Shown one piece after another: positions 52,935-61,979 of a DNA stretch of 64,000 bases (positions within the stretch are counted from its first letter, which is position 1; each line of letters begins with the position of its first letter). The stretch spans positions 21,978,435-22,042,434 of the forward strand of contig NC_088649.1 in assembly GCF_964019385.1 (NCBI RefSeq), written 5' to 3'. The notes beneath the pieces were generated by a model that saw only the letters and a list, made by a program, of their open reading frames with translations, was not told where the DNA came from and searched no databases. Origin of the DNA: Sycon ciliatum (taxonomy: Eukaryota; Porifera; Calcarea; Leucosolenida; Sycettidae). Made by a program: the position numbers and the translations under genes.

Positions 52935-53852
52935 ATGCTTAGGCTGATCGCTGTGTACGTACTGGTAATGTCCAGTATTGGTGGACATGTACAATGCATT
53001 ACTAAGTATACCAGCAGAAGTATTGCTCCCTCGGGGTTGCAGAAGTCGGTTGATTTGACAAAGCGCCTTTGCGGCGTTTCACAGCTATCATCGGCCCGCA
53101 ATGTTGCAAACAATACTTGCTTCGTTACGGAGATGGGCGAAAGCATTATGGTTGTCTTTGACGCAGTAATGCGCAAGAAGATAAAGAGCTGTAGGCACAT
53201 TGTTGACCGAGGGAGGCATTGGAAGGAGAATGTCGGTTGTGCACTACTAACCTTCACCATATTTCGAGTTCAGGCATTAAAGGAACGGCTTCTAAGTCGT
53301 CCAGAGCTGCACAACATATTCGATATGCTGAAATCAAGTCAAAATTTAAATGCCACGGTCCACCATTCCCGAAACATCATAGAAAGGTGCAACCTGAAGC
53401 AAGTGTCCTCTCAGGATTACTGCAGGAACTCCAGTAGCACCGAGGCTTGCAAGTTGTTAGTTGTATCTAAGACGCTCTTGTTCTTCGTGACACATCCTCA
53501 GAGACCAAATAAAACCTCAATGGACGTAAGCCAGACTGACTTTGGATGCTGGGAGCCGGAACTGGAAAGAGCGCGTCTTCTCCTTGCAGAACGAGGGAGA
53601 TGGGATGTAGATGACAAATGTATTGATTCTCTACCGGATATCAGCTCGAAGCTATTCAAGTTGCTCATTCCCGTCATGTTCGAAAAAGCACGGACATTTC
53701 TGTTCGGTATAGTAGACAGACGCAAGGACAAGCATCGCTACCTGTCGTCATATTTACACACTAAACTTCTAGCGCTAATGGGACATCCAGCTGCTTTACA
53801 ACGCCACGTATACACACAGCAATGGCCAGTCGTCCGCCTTCTCTCCCTGTGA
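52935..53852 (+). CDS. Secreted protein of unknown function, C terminus replaced by LINE sequence
   Basis: 305 codons from the ATG at 52935. Residues 1-21 form a clear signal peptide (MLRLIAVYVLVMSS...VQC), so the product is likely secreted. The mature part has about nine Cys spread along its length, N-x-S/T sites, and no domain I recognise. A pseudogene relative at 61440-61955 aligns with residues from about 150 onward (ERCNLKQV against EKCDLKRV, FGCWEPE against LGCWESV, WDVDDKCIDSL against WDIDDRRVDTL). It shows that the family continues about 30 residues past R-H-V-Y. Here, from about 53813, the DNA is LINE F, so the last residues (ending W-P-V-V-R-L-L-S-L) are LINE-derived in the wrong frame. 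It may be a recent pseudogene or a truncated functional allele. Confidence 0.6.
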   Translation: MLRLIAVYVLVMSSIGGHVQCITKYTSRSIAPSGLQKSVDLTKRLCGVSQLSSARNVANNTCFVTEMGESIMVVFDAVMRKKIKSCRHIVDRGRHWKENVGCALLTFTIFRVQALKERLLSRPELHNIFDMLKSSQNLNATVHHSRNIIERCNLKQVSSQDYCRNSSSTEACKLLVVSKTLLFFVTHPQRPNKTSMDVSQTDFGCWEPELERARLLLAERGRWDVDDKCIDSLPDISSKLFKLLIPVMFEKARTFLFGIVDRRKDKHRYLSSYLHTKLLALMGHPAALQRHVYTQQWPVVRLLSL

Positions 53853-54282
53853 GTGGGGTGTTCCTCAGGGTAGTGTGCTAGGTCCTCTTTTGTTATCCAA
53901 CTACACAATGGAAATAGAACAGATCACAACTCCGGCCCACTCACAACTTTTTGCTGATTTTAACCTGCTAGACGCCATCAGTCAACCTGTCGAATTCATG
54001 AACTTAACGCTCTCCCGTTCTGTCTCCAACCTGGACAATTTTCTGGAGGAAAGATGTTTAAATCTCTCCAAAACCCACGTCCCGGCCCTACATGCGTCCC
54101 GCAGGCAGCCCTTGTCACTTAACATAGAATGCAATGGTAATCCCCTAGCTCAGACCACAACTCCTCGATATCTAGGTCTAGATCTCGATTCCCAGCTTCA
54201 GTGGGAGACTCAAGTTGCGTGTATCATACGGAACACTTCCCAGGAACTGACGGCGCTTCGAGCCATTCGCTTCCTCCAAAAT
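53813..54282 (+). pseudogene. LINE fragment (LINE F), RT palm and thumb, inserted in the secreted-protein gene
   Basis: In the frame running from about 53815 I read S-P-C-E-W-G-V-P-Q-G-S-V-L-G-P-L-L, then LFADF (catalytic second Asp changed to Phe), then L-E-E-R-C-L-N-L-S-K-T and YLGLDLDSQLQW. It stops abruptly near 54282 without a C terminus or tail, so both ends are missing. Confidence 0.75.
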
Positions 54283-54780
54283 TTTCGAAGCGAGACTGTC
54301 GCTTCGGCGGATTCGCTTCAGCGGAAAACACGACGGTCTGCTGTATATGGACTTGCTACGAGAAATTTGTATGCGTATGATGTCCATGCAACAAAAATGC
54401 GTGCAAGATAGTCATTGACCTTGTCTATTCTCCGTACCGTATGCACCACAGTCTCATTTTCCGCCAAAGTAGGAGTTGTGCCCTGTTTGTATGTGTGACC
54501 ATACACACGTGGTTTCGCTGGAGCGACACCAGGCTCGCTGCCGCCGAGCCTCGTCGCCGAAGCGAATCCTAGTGCATGTGTGACCGCGCCCTAAGCAGAA
54601 TGAGAACAAACTTACGTGTACATGCGCATGACTGCGCAAGAACGGCGAGGACAAGTGTCTAGAACCATTGTGCATGTTCTCGGTTCCGGCTGGTGCTAGC
54701 TAATGGCGCCACTGGCAGGGTGAAGGGAGGTAGTCAAGGTTGTCACAGGAAGCAGCTGCATTAGGCAATGGATGTTGAAC
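54283..54780. other. Spacer, possible MITE end near 54500-54595
   Basis: Repeated CGAAGCG/CGCTTCGG blocks occur at 54285-54325 and 54505-54570. The segment ending TGTGTGACCGCGCCCTAAG looks like a transposon terminus. A clear left terminus is not found, so it is not called. Confidence 0.3.
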
Positions 54781-55007
54781 ACGTTTATGTCATTCTTTCG
54801 ATGCTTCTTTTGCCTAGGTCATCAGAGACTCCACAGTGTGGTGGGTACGCGTTTTTGAGCTCCAGTTCTTGAAACCTTTTGGACAGCCCAGCCGGCATTA
54901 GGCCGGACTGGAGGTAAGTAGGTATCGTTGTAGCAGTAGTAGTAGTGGCAGCAGTTGCAGTAGTGTAGTTAGCTAGCTAGGTTGTGCACAACGAGAATCT
55001 TTGCGCC

Positions 55008-56330
55008 ATGGGTGAGCTCTCAAGCGCGGAGCAGGTGAAGCTACTTTGTAGCATTCCCGGAATACATCACAACGTGGTCAGCCTTGTAGATACTTTGAAT
55101 GCTTTCGTCCGTGAGGCCAGAAACAACGAAGTACGCCTCCAGCGGAGAGTAGACGAGCTCGCCGGCCTGGTCTTGGATTTAAGGCAAGAAATGAAGTCAT
55201 TGAAGGAGTCCGCCATTATGGCAGTCAAGCAACCATTTTCAAAAAGCGAGCTGGGCAAGGAGATCAAGAGTGCAGGTAGTAGTAGTACTACGAGTAAGAG
55301 TACCCGTACCAGTAGTCCTGGACAGTCAAAGCCACGCGCAAGTGACAGTGCAAAACTGCCAAACCAGCAGGTAAAACACGTGGGAACCCACACTGAACCC
55401 CGTACCCGTAGCGCCGCCACACCCTGGCACGCAACCAAGACAGTGCCCTCTGGGGACACAGAAATGGAGTATTCTGAGTCTGATGCAGGGGATACTGGAC
55501 TCCTGCCTGTCAGTGTCAAGCCCGTTTTCGGTGCTACTGCTGCCAACGCTGGGCCTAACCAGGACACCCTACCGGCCGCTGCAGGTACTGTTGAACCTGA
55601 AACTGGGAACACAGAGCGAGAGGAAGTGGATGCCATAAATGACGACAGCTGGCAGCTGGTCGCTGCAGCCCCACCAAGACGCCGGAGAGCAGTAGTGTTT
55701 GTTGGCAACCTTAGCAGCACCTGCACAATGGAGGGTCTCACGGAGTTTGTGCACCGCCGGTCTGTAGCAGCCACAGGGAACATCATAGATGTCCACTCAT
55801 GCAATGTACACACGGCAGCTAGCGGCAAAGTATCCGCCAGGGTCACCATCGATGCAGCTTGCCTGGCCACTGTGACCTCTGCCAACTTCTGGCCTCGGCC
55901 TCTCTACTGCAGGACATGGAAATTCAATCCACCCAAGAAGAGCAGCGGCAACGACAAGGCCCACAGCAGCAGTGATGGTGGCAGTGGCGACGGCAACGAC
56001 AATGCCCACAGCAGCAGTGACGGTGGCAGTGGCGACGACAGCAGCGGAAACGACTGTGGCAGTGGCGGCAGCAGCAGCAGTGACGGTGGCAGTGGCGATG
56101 GCAACGACAATGCCCACAGCAGCAGAGACGATGGCAGTGGCGACGACAGCAGCAGAAACGACTGTGGCAGGAGCGGCAGCAGCAGCCGCCGCAATAGCAG
56201 CAGCGACAGTTCTCCCAAACCCGGCGCTGAGTTAACTCGGACCCCTGGGCAGAAGTCACGACCCCACCAGCGTGGTTCTCCTGCTGAAGACCAAGCTGCA
56301 AAGCGCGTGGCTCCAGTCAGCAAACAGTGA
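55008..56330 (+). CDS. LINE B ORF1 protein, coiled coil plus RRM-like domain
   Basis: 440 codons. The ATG at 55008 sits in GCGCCATGGG, an ideal Kozak context, and is preferred over the upstream in-frame GTG. Residues about 30-75 form a coiled coil (N-E-V-R-L-Q-R-R-V-D-E-L...), probably for multimerisation. A Ser/Thr-rich linker follows. Residues about 225-300 look like an RRM, with VVFVGNL as RNP2. The C-terminal 130 residues are a low-complexity Ser/Gly/Asp repeat with a period of about 15 (GSGDGNDNAHSSSD) and then a basic tail. This layout fits an RNA-binding ORF1 chaperone of the retrotransposon particle. Confidence 0.8.
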   Translation: MGELSSAEQVKLLCSIPGIHHNVVSLVDTLNAFVREARNNEVRLQRRVDELAGLVLDLRQEMKSLKESAIMAVKQPFSKSELGKEIKSAGSSSTTSKSTRTSSPGQSKPRASDSAKLPNQQVKHVGTHTEPRTRSAATPWHATKTVPSGDTEMEYSESDAGDTGLLPVSVKPVFGATAANAGPNQDTLPAAAGTVEPETGNTEREEVDAINDDSWQLVAAAPPRRRRAVVFVGNLSSTCTMEGLTEFVHRRSVAATGNIIDVHSCNVHTAASGKVSARVTIDAACLATVTSANFWPRPLYCRTWKFNPPKKSSGNDKAHSSSDGGSGDGNDNAHSSSDGGSGDDSSGNDCGSGGSSSSDGGSGDGNDNAHSSRDDGSGDDSSRNDCGRSGSSSRRNSSSDSSPKPGAELTRTPGQKSRPHQRGSPAEDQAAKRVAPVSKQ

Positions 56331-56332
56331 TG
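56328..56332 (+). promoter_or_regulatory. TGATG stop-start overlap of LINE B ORF1 and ORF2
   Basis: The ORF1 stop TGA (56328-56330) shares its A with the ORF2 ATG (56330-56332). This arrangement permits termination-coupled reinitiation, as shown for the ORF1/ORF2 junction of some insect LINEs such as SART1. Confidence 0.6.
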
Positions 56333-59227
56333 CCTTCTGCCAGCCATATACCCCTGCTAAACCCCAATGCTACTCCCTTCCAGCCTCGAAGGTCCCGGGG
56401 CTCCCAAAGAACAACCAACTGCAACAACCTCAAACTGTTCGTCACGAGCCTCAACATCGGGTTTTTGAATATCTGCAGCCTGCGCTACAAGCTGCATGCA
56501 CTGGACAGCCTTGCCCACCAGCACAACTGGGACGTCGTTGGCGTTGCTGAGACCTGGCTGGATAGTACAATCTCGGATGGCGAAATTTGTATTCCCGGCT
56601 ACAGTGTTGTTCGCTGTGACCGGCCCGATCGCCAGGGTGGGGGCACATGCCTCTATTACAAGACATCACTCCCAGTTACCTATCGTTCTGATCTGCACAA
56701 TAGCCACCTGGAGGCTTCCTGGATAGCTATTGGCGGAGGGCAACACCAGCACCTCGTTGGCTGCCTCTATCGCCCACCAAATGCAACTGCTGATTTCTGG
56801 GGCCACCTGGACACAGTCCTCCACAATGCTGCCACGATCACGCCATCAATGACACTGGTGGGTGACTTTAATATCAATCTGGCTCAATGCATGAGCAGTC
56901 GTCCTCACCAGCGCTTCTGGGACCTTATCGGATCGTATGGGCTCCGCAACTATGTTCAGTCTGCCACACGAGTCACACCCCGATGTCCGGATGGAACGCT
57001 GCTTGATTTAGTGCTCTCCACCGTGGGTACTATAAGTCATTGTGAAGTTGTACCCTGCACGATCAGCGATCACTTCCTTGTGCATGCAAGTCTGTCTCTA
57101 CCCTCCTCGCAACACCAACTGCAGCGGAAATCAGTGCGCCCCACCCGCAAGATCCGTGCCATTAACGTTGCAACATTTCGTGAAGATATTGCCTCGTGCA
57201 GCCTCCACTCCTTTCCCCCTGCTGCAACTGTAGACGAGATGTGGAATGGCTGGCATGCCAAGTTTATGTCGGTTCTCGAAAGTCACGCTCCCCTGTGTGA
57301 AGTCAGAATCTCCACCAGGAGGACTCCCCCGCCATGGTCCGACCGTGATCTATTCCAACTGAACATGCGCAAGAATATACTTCACCGAAAGTGGCTACGA
57401 GATAAGACTAACGTGCATCTACATGAGGAGTACAAGCGAGCCCGTGCAGAAGCCTCAAATGCTTACCGGCGAAAACGCAATCAGCATTTCCAACAGCAGT
57501 GTCGTGATCACTCCTCCAACCTGCGGAAGATGTGGTCCGTGATCAACTCTGTCACTAGCCGTTCTCGTCAACATCATCAGCCAACGTGCGACATCACAGA
57601 AGTCTCGGATGCCTTCCACAGCATTGTACATGATCCGTCCCGTCCGGCGCAGCTCCAGATTCCCATTGGTCCACAGCCGCAAGGCTCAATGCTGACCTTC
57701 CAGTCAACCACCCCAGATGAGGTCAAGCACCTCCTGGAACGGATAAATCCTTGCAAAGCCACAGGCAGTGATGGGATTCCTGGGTGTCTGCTACGTGCTT
57801 GCGCTGACCTGTTGGCTCCATCGCTTTCAGTGCTCTTCAGCTCATCGCTGAGGCATGGTGAAGTCCCTCTGGCTTTCAAACATGCTGTAATAAGCCCTCT
57901 CTTCAAAGCTGGCGATCCATCGGTAGCTGCAAATTATCGTCCTGTGTCGCTCCTGCCGATCGTATCCAAACTACTCGAGAAGATAGTCCAGAAGCAACTT
58001 GTTGCACATCTGGAGCGATCATGTGCCATACCACCGACTCAGTTTGCCTTCCGCCGTGAGCACTCCACAGAGGACGCCCTAGTTGTAGCAACAGATGCCA
58101 TCTTAAAGGCCCGGGACGATAAGTTGACCACAGGCGTCTGCCTAATCGACATGTCAAAAGCCTTTGACAAGGTCAATCACAGCCAACTGGTCCGGGACCT
58201 ATTCGATCTCGGCCTGGACAATGCCTCCCTTCGCTGGTTCTGCAGCTACTTAAGCGATCGAACCCAGCAAGTGCGCATTGGCCCCACCTACAGTGTTGCT
58301 GCTAAGTGCTCATCTGGTGTACCTCAGGGCTCGGTCCTAGGACCGATCCTGTTTAGCATGTACACCCGTGATGTCCCTGCCATAGCCCATCCTGCTCCAT
58401 CTCTGCAATTTGCCGATGACATTGCAGTGCACTGCCACAGAAAATCAGTGCTAGCCACATCAGCCTGCCTGTCAGGGGCCGTCACCAACGTCGCTGACTG
58501 GCTCAAGCATCGACATCTGCTACTAAATGACGAGAAGAGCCAGGTCCTGTCAATTGTACCACAACGCAATGCGGGTCAGCATGTCGCTGTCCGCTGCAAC
58601 CAGACAGAGCTTCCCCTGAGCCCAACAGCAAGGTACCTCGGCGTGACCCTTGACGCCGCTGTGAAGTGGGACCCCCATGTTGACGCGATGGCGAAGAAAG
58701 TTGTGCAGAAGATTGGAGCATTGTGGCGGTCCCGCAGATGTCTGAGCCTCAGTAGTCGCATCCAGTATGTGAGGTCAGTCATCATGCCTGACCTCCTATA
58801 TGGGTCTAACGCCTTCTCTTCCTCCCTCAAGGTTTCGCAGCTTGATCGCCTTCAGGTCCTGCAGAACCGAGCGGCGAGAGCGGTATACGGTTTGCCGCCT
58901 CACACCTCGGCTCAGCCTCTGCTCGAACGGATGTCCTTGTACAGAGTTCGGGAGTGCTACGCCCAGAAGCGGCTCGTCCTGGTGTGGCGCTGTGTCAATG
59001 GGAAAGCCAGCAGTGTCCTCCAGGACCTATTCTCACCATCAGCTGGCAGCACCACCCGGCACCAGGTTTCCAGGGGCCTCACTGTCCCCTCGGCACAGTC
59101 AGAAGCCGGCAGATCTCGCCTGGCCTTTCAGGCAGCCTTGGCCTGGAACGCTCTCCCAAGGAGTGTAAGGGAGATCAAGGCTGCCCAGCAATTTAAGCTT
59201 GCCTCCATCCCCTACACCTTGCAATGA
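56330..59227 (+). CDS. LINE B ORF2, APE endonuclease-reverse transcriptase
   Basis: 965 codons from the ATG at 56330, whose A is the last base of the ORF1 stop (TGATG). The endonuclease (about residues 40-260) has LNIGFLNICSLRYK, VAETWLD, GGGTCLYYK, VGCLYRPPN, LVGDFNINL, LLDLVLS and ISDHFLVH, covering the usual APE catalytic blocks. RT (about 480-760) has TGSDGIPGCLLR, NYRPVSLLPIVSK, DMSKAFDKVNH, SGVPQGSVLGPI (about 661) and LQFADDIAVH (catalytic Asp pair at about 693). The thumb with SVIMPDLLYGS and the closing WNALP are present. No stop or frameshift is seen. It would nick target DNA and prime reverse transcription of its own RNA there. The clade is CR1/L2-Jockey-like. Confidence 0.92.
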   Translation: MPSASHIPLLNPNATPFQPRRSRGSQRTTNCNNLKLFVTSLNIGFLNICSLRYKLHALDSLAHQHNWDVVGVAETWLDSTISDGEICIPGYSVVRCDRPDRQGGGTCLYYKTSLPVTYRSDLHNSHLEASWIAIGGGQHQHLVGCLYRPPNATADFWGHLDTVLHNAATITPSMTLVGDFNINLAQCMSSRPHQRFWDLIGSYGLRNYVQSATRVTPRCPDGTLLDLVLSTVGTISHCEVVPCTISDHFLVHASLSLPSSQHQLQRKSVRPTRKIRAINVATFREDIASCSLHSFPPAATVDEMWNGWHAKFMSVLESHAPLCEVRISTRRTPPPWSDRDLFQLNMRKNILHRKWLRDKTNVHLHEEYKRARAEASNAYRRKRNQHFQQQCRDHSSNLRKMWSVINSVTSRSRQHHQPTCDITEVSDAFHSIVHDPSRPAQLQIPIGPQPQGSMLTFQSTTPDEVKHLLERINPCKATGSDGIPGCLLRACADLLAPSLSVLFSSSLRHGEVPLAFKHAVISPLFKAGDPSVAANYRPVSLLPIVSKLLEKIVQKQLVAHLERSCAIPPTQFAFRREHSTEDALVVATDAILKARDDKLTTGVCLIDMSKAFDKVNHSQLVRDLFDLGLDNASLRWFCSYLSDRTQQVRIGPTYSVAAKCSSGVPQGSVLGPILFSMYTRDVPAIAHPAPSLQFADDIAVHCHRKSVLATSACLSGAVTNVADWLKHRHLLLNDEKSQVLSIVPQRNAGQHVAVRCNQTELPLSPTARYLGVTLDAAVKWDPHVDAMAKKVVQKIGALWRSRRCLSLSSRIQYVRSVIMPDLLYGSNAFSSSLKVSQLDRLQVLQNRAARAVYGLPPHTSAQPLLERMSLYRVRECYAQKRLVLVWRCVNGKASSVLQDLFSPSAGSTTRHQVSRGLTVPSAQSEAGRSRLAFQAALAWNALPRSVREIKAAQQFKLASIPYTLQ

Positions 59228-59406
59228 ATGCTCTGTCTGACTTTTCCCGTCCACACACCACGTCATTTACTCTTCTCTGCGTGCTTGTGCGCTCAAGTTA
59301 TGAACTCTTTGTGTTCCCTCTGTTGACGCTTCAAAATCGCTCTATTGACACTGCAAAATCGCTCTGTTGACGCTACAAAATTGCATATCATCTCCCTCCC
59401 TCCCTG

Positions 59407-59409
<3 letters not shown>

Positions 59410-59451
<42 letters not shown>

Positions 59452-59460
59452 CTCTCTCTC
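59410..59460. repeat. (CT)n tract in LINE B 3' UTR
   Basis: About 25 CT units with one G interruption near 59450. Confidence 0.95.
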
Positions 59461-59574
59461 CCCGTAGCTCTCTCCCTTTTGAAATTCGCTTCCATAGAAT
59501 TGGGCACCATTGCCCGTTTGGCCTTGCGAAGCAAAATAAAAATCAACAACAACAACAACAACAACAACAACAAC

Positions 59575-61111
59575 GATACATGGGCGCGGGGTCAACGCGC
59601 TGGAGTTTCGGGAGCCTTCCCTGCCACTTCCTCACTTTGCTCGCTCTCAGTAGTCGTAGCCAAAATACAGGCATCCTAATAATACTTTTAACTAGAAGGT
59701 TGGTTGCTCCCACACTGGAACATGCACTTTCCCACCGACATGACTTGACGGACTCACGACTTCCATCACGAACACAAGAGAAGTCGTTTAAACCTTCCCT
59801 TCGGCAACCCTGCAAGAAAGCATCGCTCCTTGCTCAATACATAGTGCTTCGGAGAGTCCTCATGAGTTGAGCATGAGTATGTTCAGAAAGTTGGCTCTTG
59901 AGGCCCACCACTTGCATGGTGCTCCCCAGGCCAAATCATCACCAGGCATAAAACCTTACAGAAACACGGAGTTTTCAGCGCGACAAACACCAGAACACTA
60001 GATAGCAGCTTGATTCACTGTCGCTCATGGATAGAACAAACGCTGAGGATCCGTAGTCTTTCGCACCACTGTCGGTTCCTGACCGACTACGAGAGAGTAC
60101 ATGAAATTACAAGCCTGCACGGATTAAGAACAGTACGAAGTAGTGGAAGCAGCCCCGACTACGTAGTAGGAACTTGATTGCTCCCACGATGGACCAGCTG
60201 TTCAACAGCCGCGCATGGGTGATGATGATGATGTGGCATGTCACACCTCTATTGATGAATTTCGTAAATGCTTGCTAATGAAAGACATCCAAACACACTC
60301 GCATACAGAACATGCAGTGTGGGTCATAGTAATAATTATATCGCTTATAGTGATAAAATACTCGAAACCAAACACCAACGCCATCGGCGATACTGACTGG
60401 GCGGAGATGCAGCTTGCGTCATGTTCCCTGGTGCGCAGTTGTATAGCAGACTTTAGGAAGGATACAGTTGTAGTGTCCGATTCTCACTGATCATGTTGCC
60501 AACGACCCACAAGGTGTACATCTTATTAGTAGGAAGTGGTGGGTTATTCAGTTGCGAAAAAGGTCAACTTTTTGATGGTTAAATCATTTCGACAATGGGT
60601 TCAGGTTTTGCCATCCCACGACACGACAATGAAGAGGTTCGATACGGCTTCCTATTTTTACTTCTCCTGTCGAGCATGGCTGAAAATGTGACAACCAACA
60701 GCAACATTCTCAGCACCAAACTTATAGTCTCTGCAGAAAATTGATTAGACCCAGTGTGTGAGTAGCGTTCCAAAGGAATCATCAGCTCGCACTTGTGCAA
60801 ATGAACCGTGCTCGATTATAAACATGGGGAGGATTTCTGGTTCTTCTCTTCGCTGTAATATGCAGGAAGCTGGTCGACTGTGTGAATACTGTTTAACTGG
60901 AAAGTTTAACGACCAAAAAGTTGAACATTTCTGAAATTTTGGCATGATTACGTGCAGAAAGTTTAACGATGGCTACCTGACAACCCAGATGTATCCGCAT
61001 ATTTACCCATACATCTAGTGATAAGTTTTTTTTCAAATAACGAAAAATAATTGGTCGATAAAACTTTAGCTTTTGTGACTCGTCAGACATTCCAGTTCTA
61101 TAGTACTGTTG
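59575..61111. other. Non-coding or decayed gene sequence
   Basis: A small frame at 60595-60744 (49 codons) has a hydrophobic run F-L-F-L-L-L-L-S-S but no other support. At 60850-60900 a frame with N-M-Q-E-A-G-R-L-C-E-Y recurs at about 61270-61312 (N-V-Q-E-A-G-R-L-C-E-Y), so parts of the tandem gene family seem to be present as fragments. Confidence 0.35.
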
Positions 61112-61445
61112 GGCCGAGACGAACTTGGAACGAGAGCCTCTGGTGTGCTCTACTTGCCCCTAGCATTCTCCGAGTGCAATGCTTTGAAAATGTATGTTAG
61201 CCCATTGTATGCAGAAATCAAGTCAATGTGTAAATGCTTCTGTTCACCATTCGCACTTGCATTCTTTTTAAGCTGTAATGTGCAGGAAGCTGGCCGACTG
61301 TGTGAATATATTTGAGCCGAGACGAACTTGGAAAGAGAACCTCTGGTGTTGTCGACTTGGCCCTATCATTCTCCTTCTTGGAAAATGAATATCTTAGCCC
61401 ATCGTGTGACGAAATCAATATGTAAATGCTCTTGTTCACCATATC
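61112..61445. repeat. Tandem duplication, unit about 205 bp
   Basis: Two copies start GCCGAGACGAACTTGGAA (61112 and 61316) and continue with shared GAG(A)CCTCTGGTGT, TTAGCCCAT and GTAAATGCT...TTGTTCACCAT blocks, with substitutions and small indels. Confidence 0.7.
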
Positions 61446-61955
61446 GCACCATTATTGAAAAGTGCGACCTGAAGCGAGTGTATTCTTAGCTCTACTGCGG
61501 GAATTACAGTAGTCCCATTTACTGCAGGATGTTAGCTACGTATTAGGTTCTCTTGGTCTTAGTCGCGCATGGTTTTAGATCACGCCAAACATCGCTCGAC
61601 TTTGGACAGACTAGCTTGGGTTGTTGGGAATCAGTGAGGGAAGGAGCACGTCAACTTCCAGCAAAGCCGGGTAATTGGGATATCGATGACAGGCGTGTTG
61701 ATACGCTGAAGGTCATTGGCTGAAAGCTGTACTTGCAACTCATTCCTACACTTGCCCGTGGTTGAGTGGTTGGATAATGTCAACAGTAGGAACAGAATTC
61801 TTCTTTCGTATCTACTGGCTCAAGTACTGACCTCCAGCTCACAACAAGATGCTTTCAAACGTTATATCTGCTTTAATTTAAGCACTCGAAGTCCCGCAAT
61901 TTCAAGTTCATCGTTCGTCACAAAAGCGAGCTGGCAAGCTCAAAACAAGTTTTAG
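61440..61955 (+). pseudogene. Pseudogene relative of the secreted-protein gene
   Basis: Aligns with the 3' half of 52935-53812 (EKCDLKRV, LGCWESV, WDIDDRRVDTL, then LSYLLAQVL against SSYLHTKLL). It has at least four in-frame stops, so it is dead. After the position where LINE F interrupts the other copy it continues R-Y-I-C-F-N-L-S-T-R...Q-A-Q-N-K-F and then a stop at 61953-61955. That preserves what is probably the original C terminus of the family. Its 5' half is not recognisable. Confidence 0.6.
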
Positions 61956-61979
61956 CATCATGCCACGGGGTTCGCGGGC

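Larger units (their letters stand above)
54783..59574 (+). mobile_element. LINE B, apparently complete APE-type non-LTR retrotransposon
   Basis: 5' UTR of uncertain start (before 55008, with a (GTA/GCA) stretch at 54935-54962), ORF1 55008-56330, ORF2 56330-59227, 3' UTR with a (CT)n tract (59410-59460), and AAAATAAAAATCAACAACAA (CAA)n tail at 59537-59573. Both ORFs are open throughout and all catalytic motifs are present. It is the best candidate for a recently active element in the window. No target-site duplication could be fixed because the 5' end is unclear. Confidence 0.8.

Noticed and set aside
54500-54595. Complete MITE ending in CGCGCCCTAAG
   Set aside because: Only one terminus is visible; no matching inverted end was found upstream.
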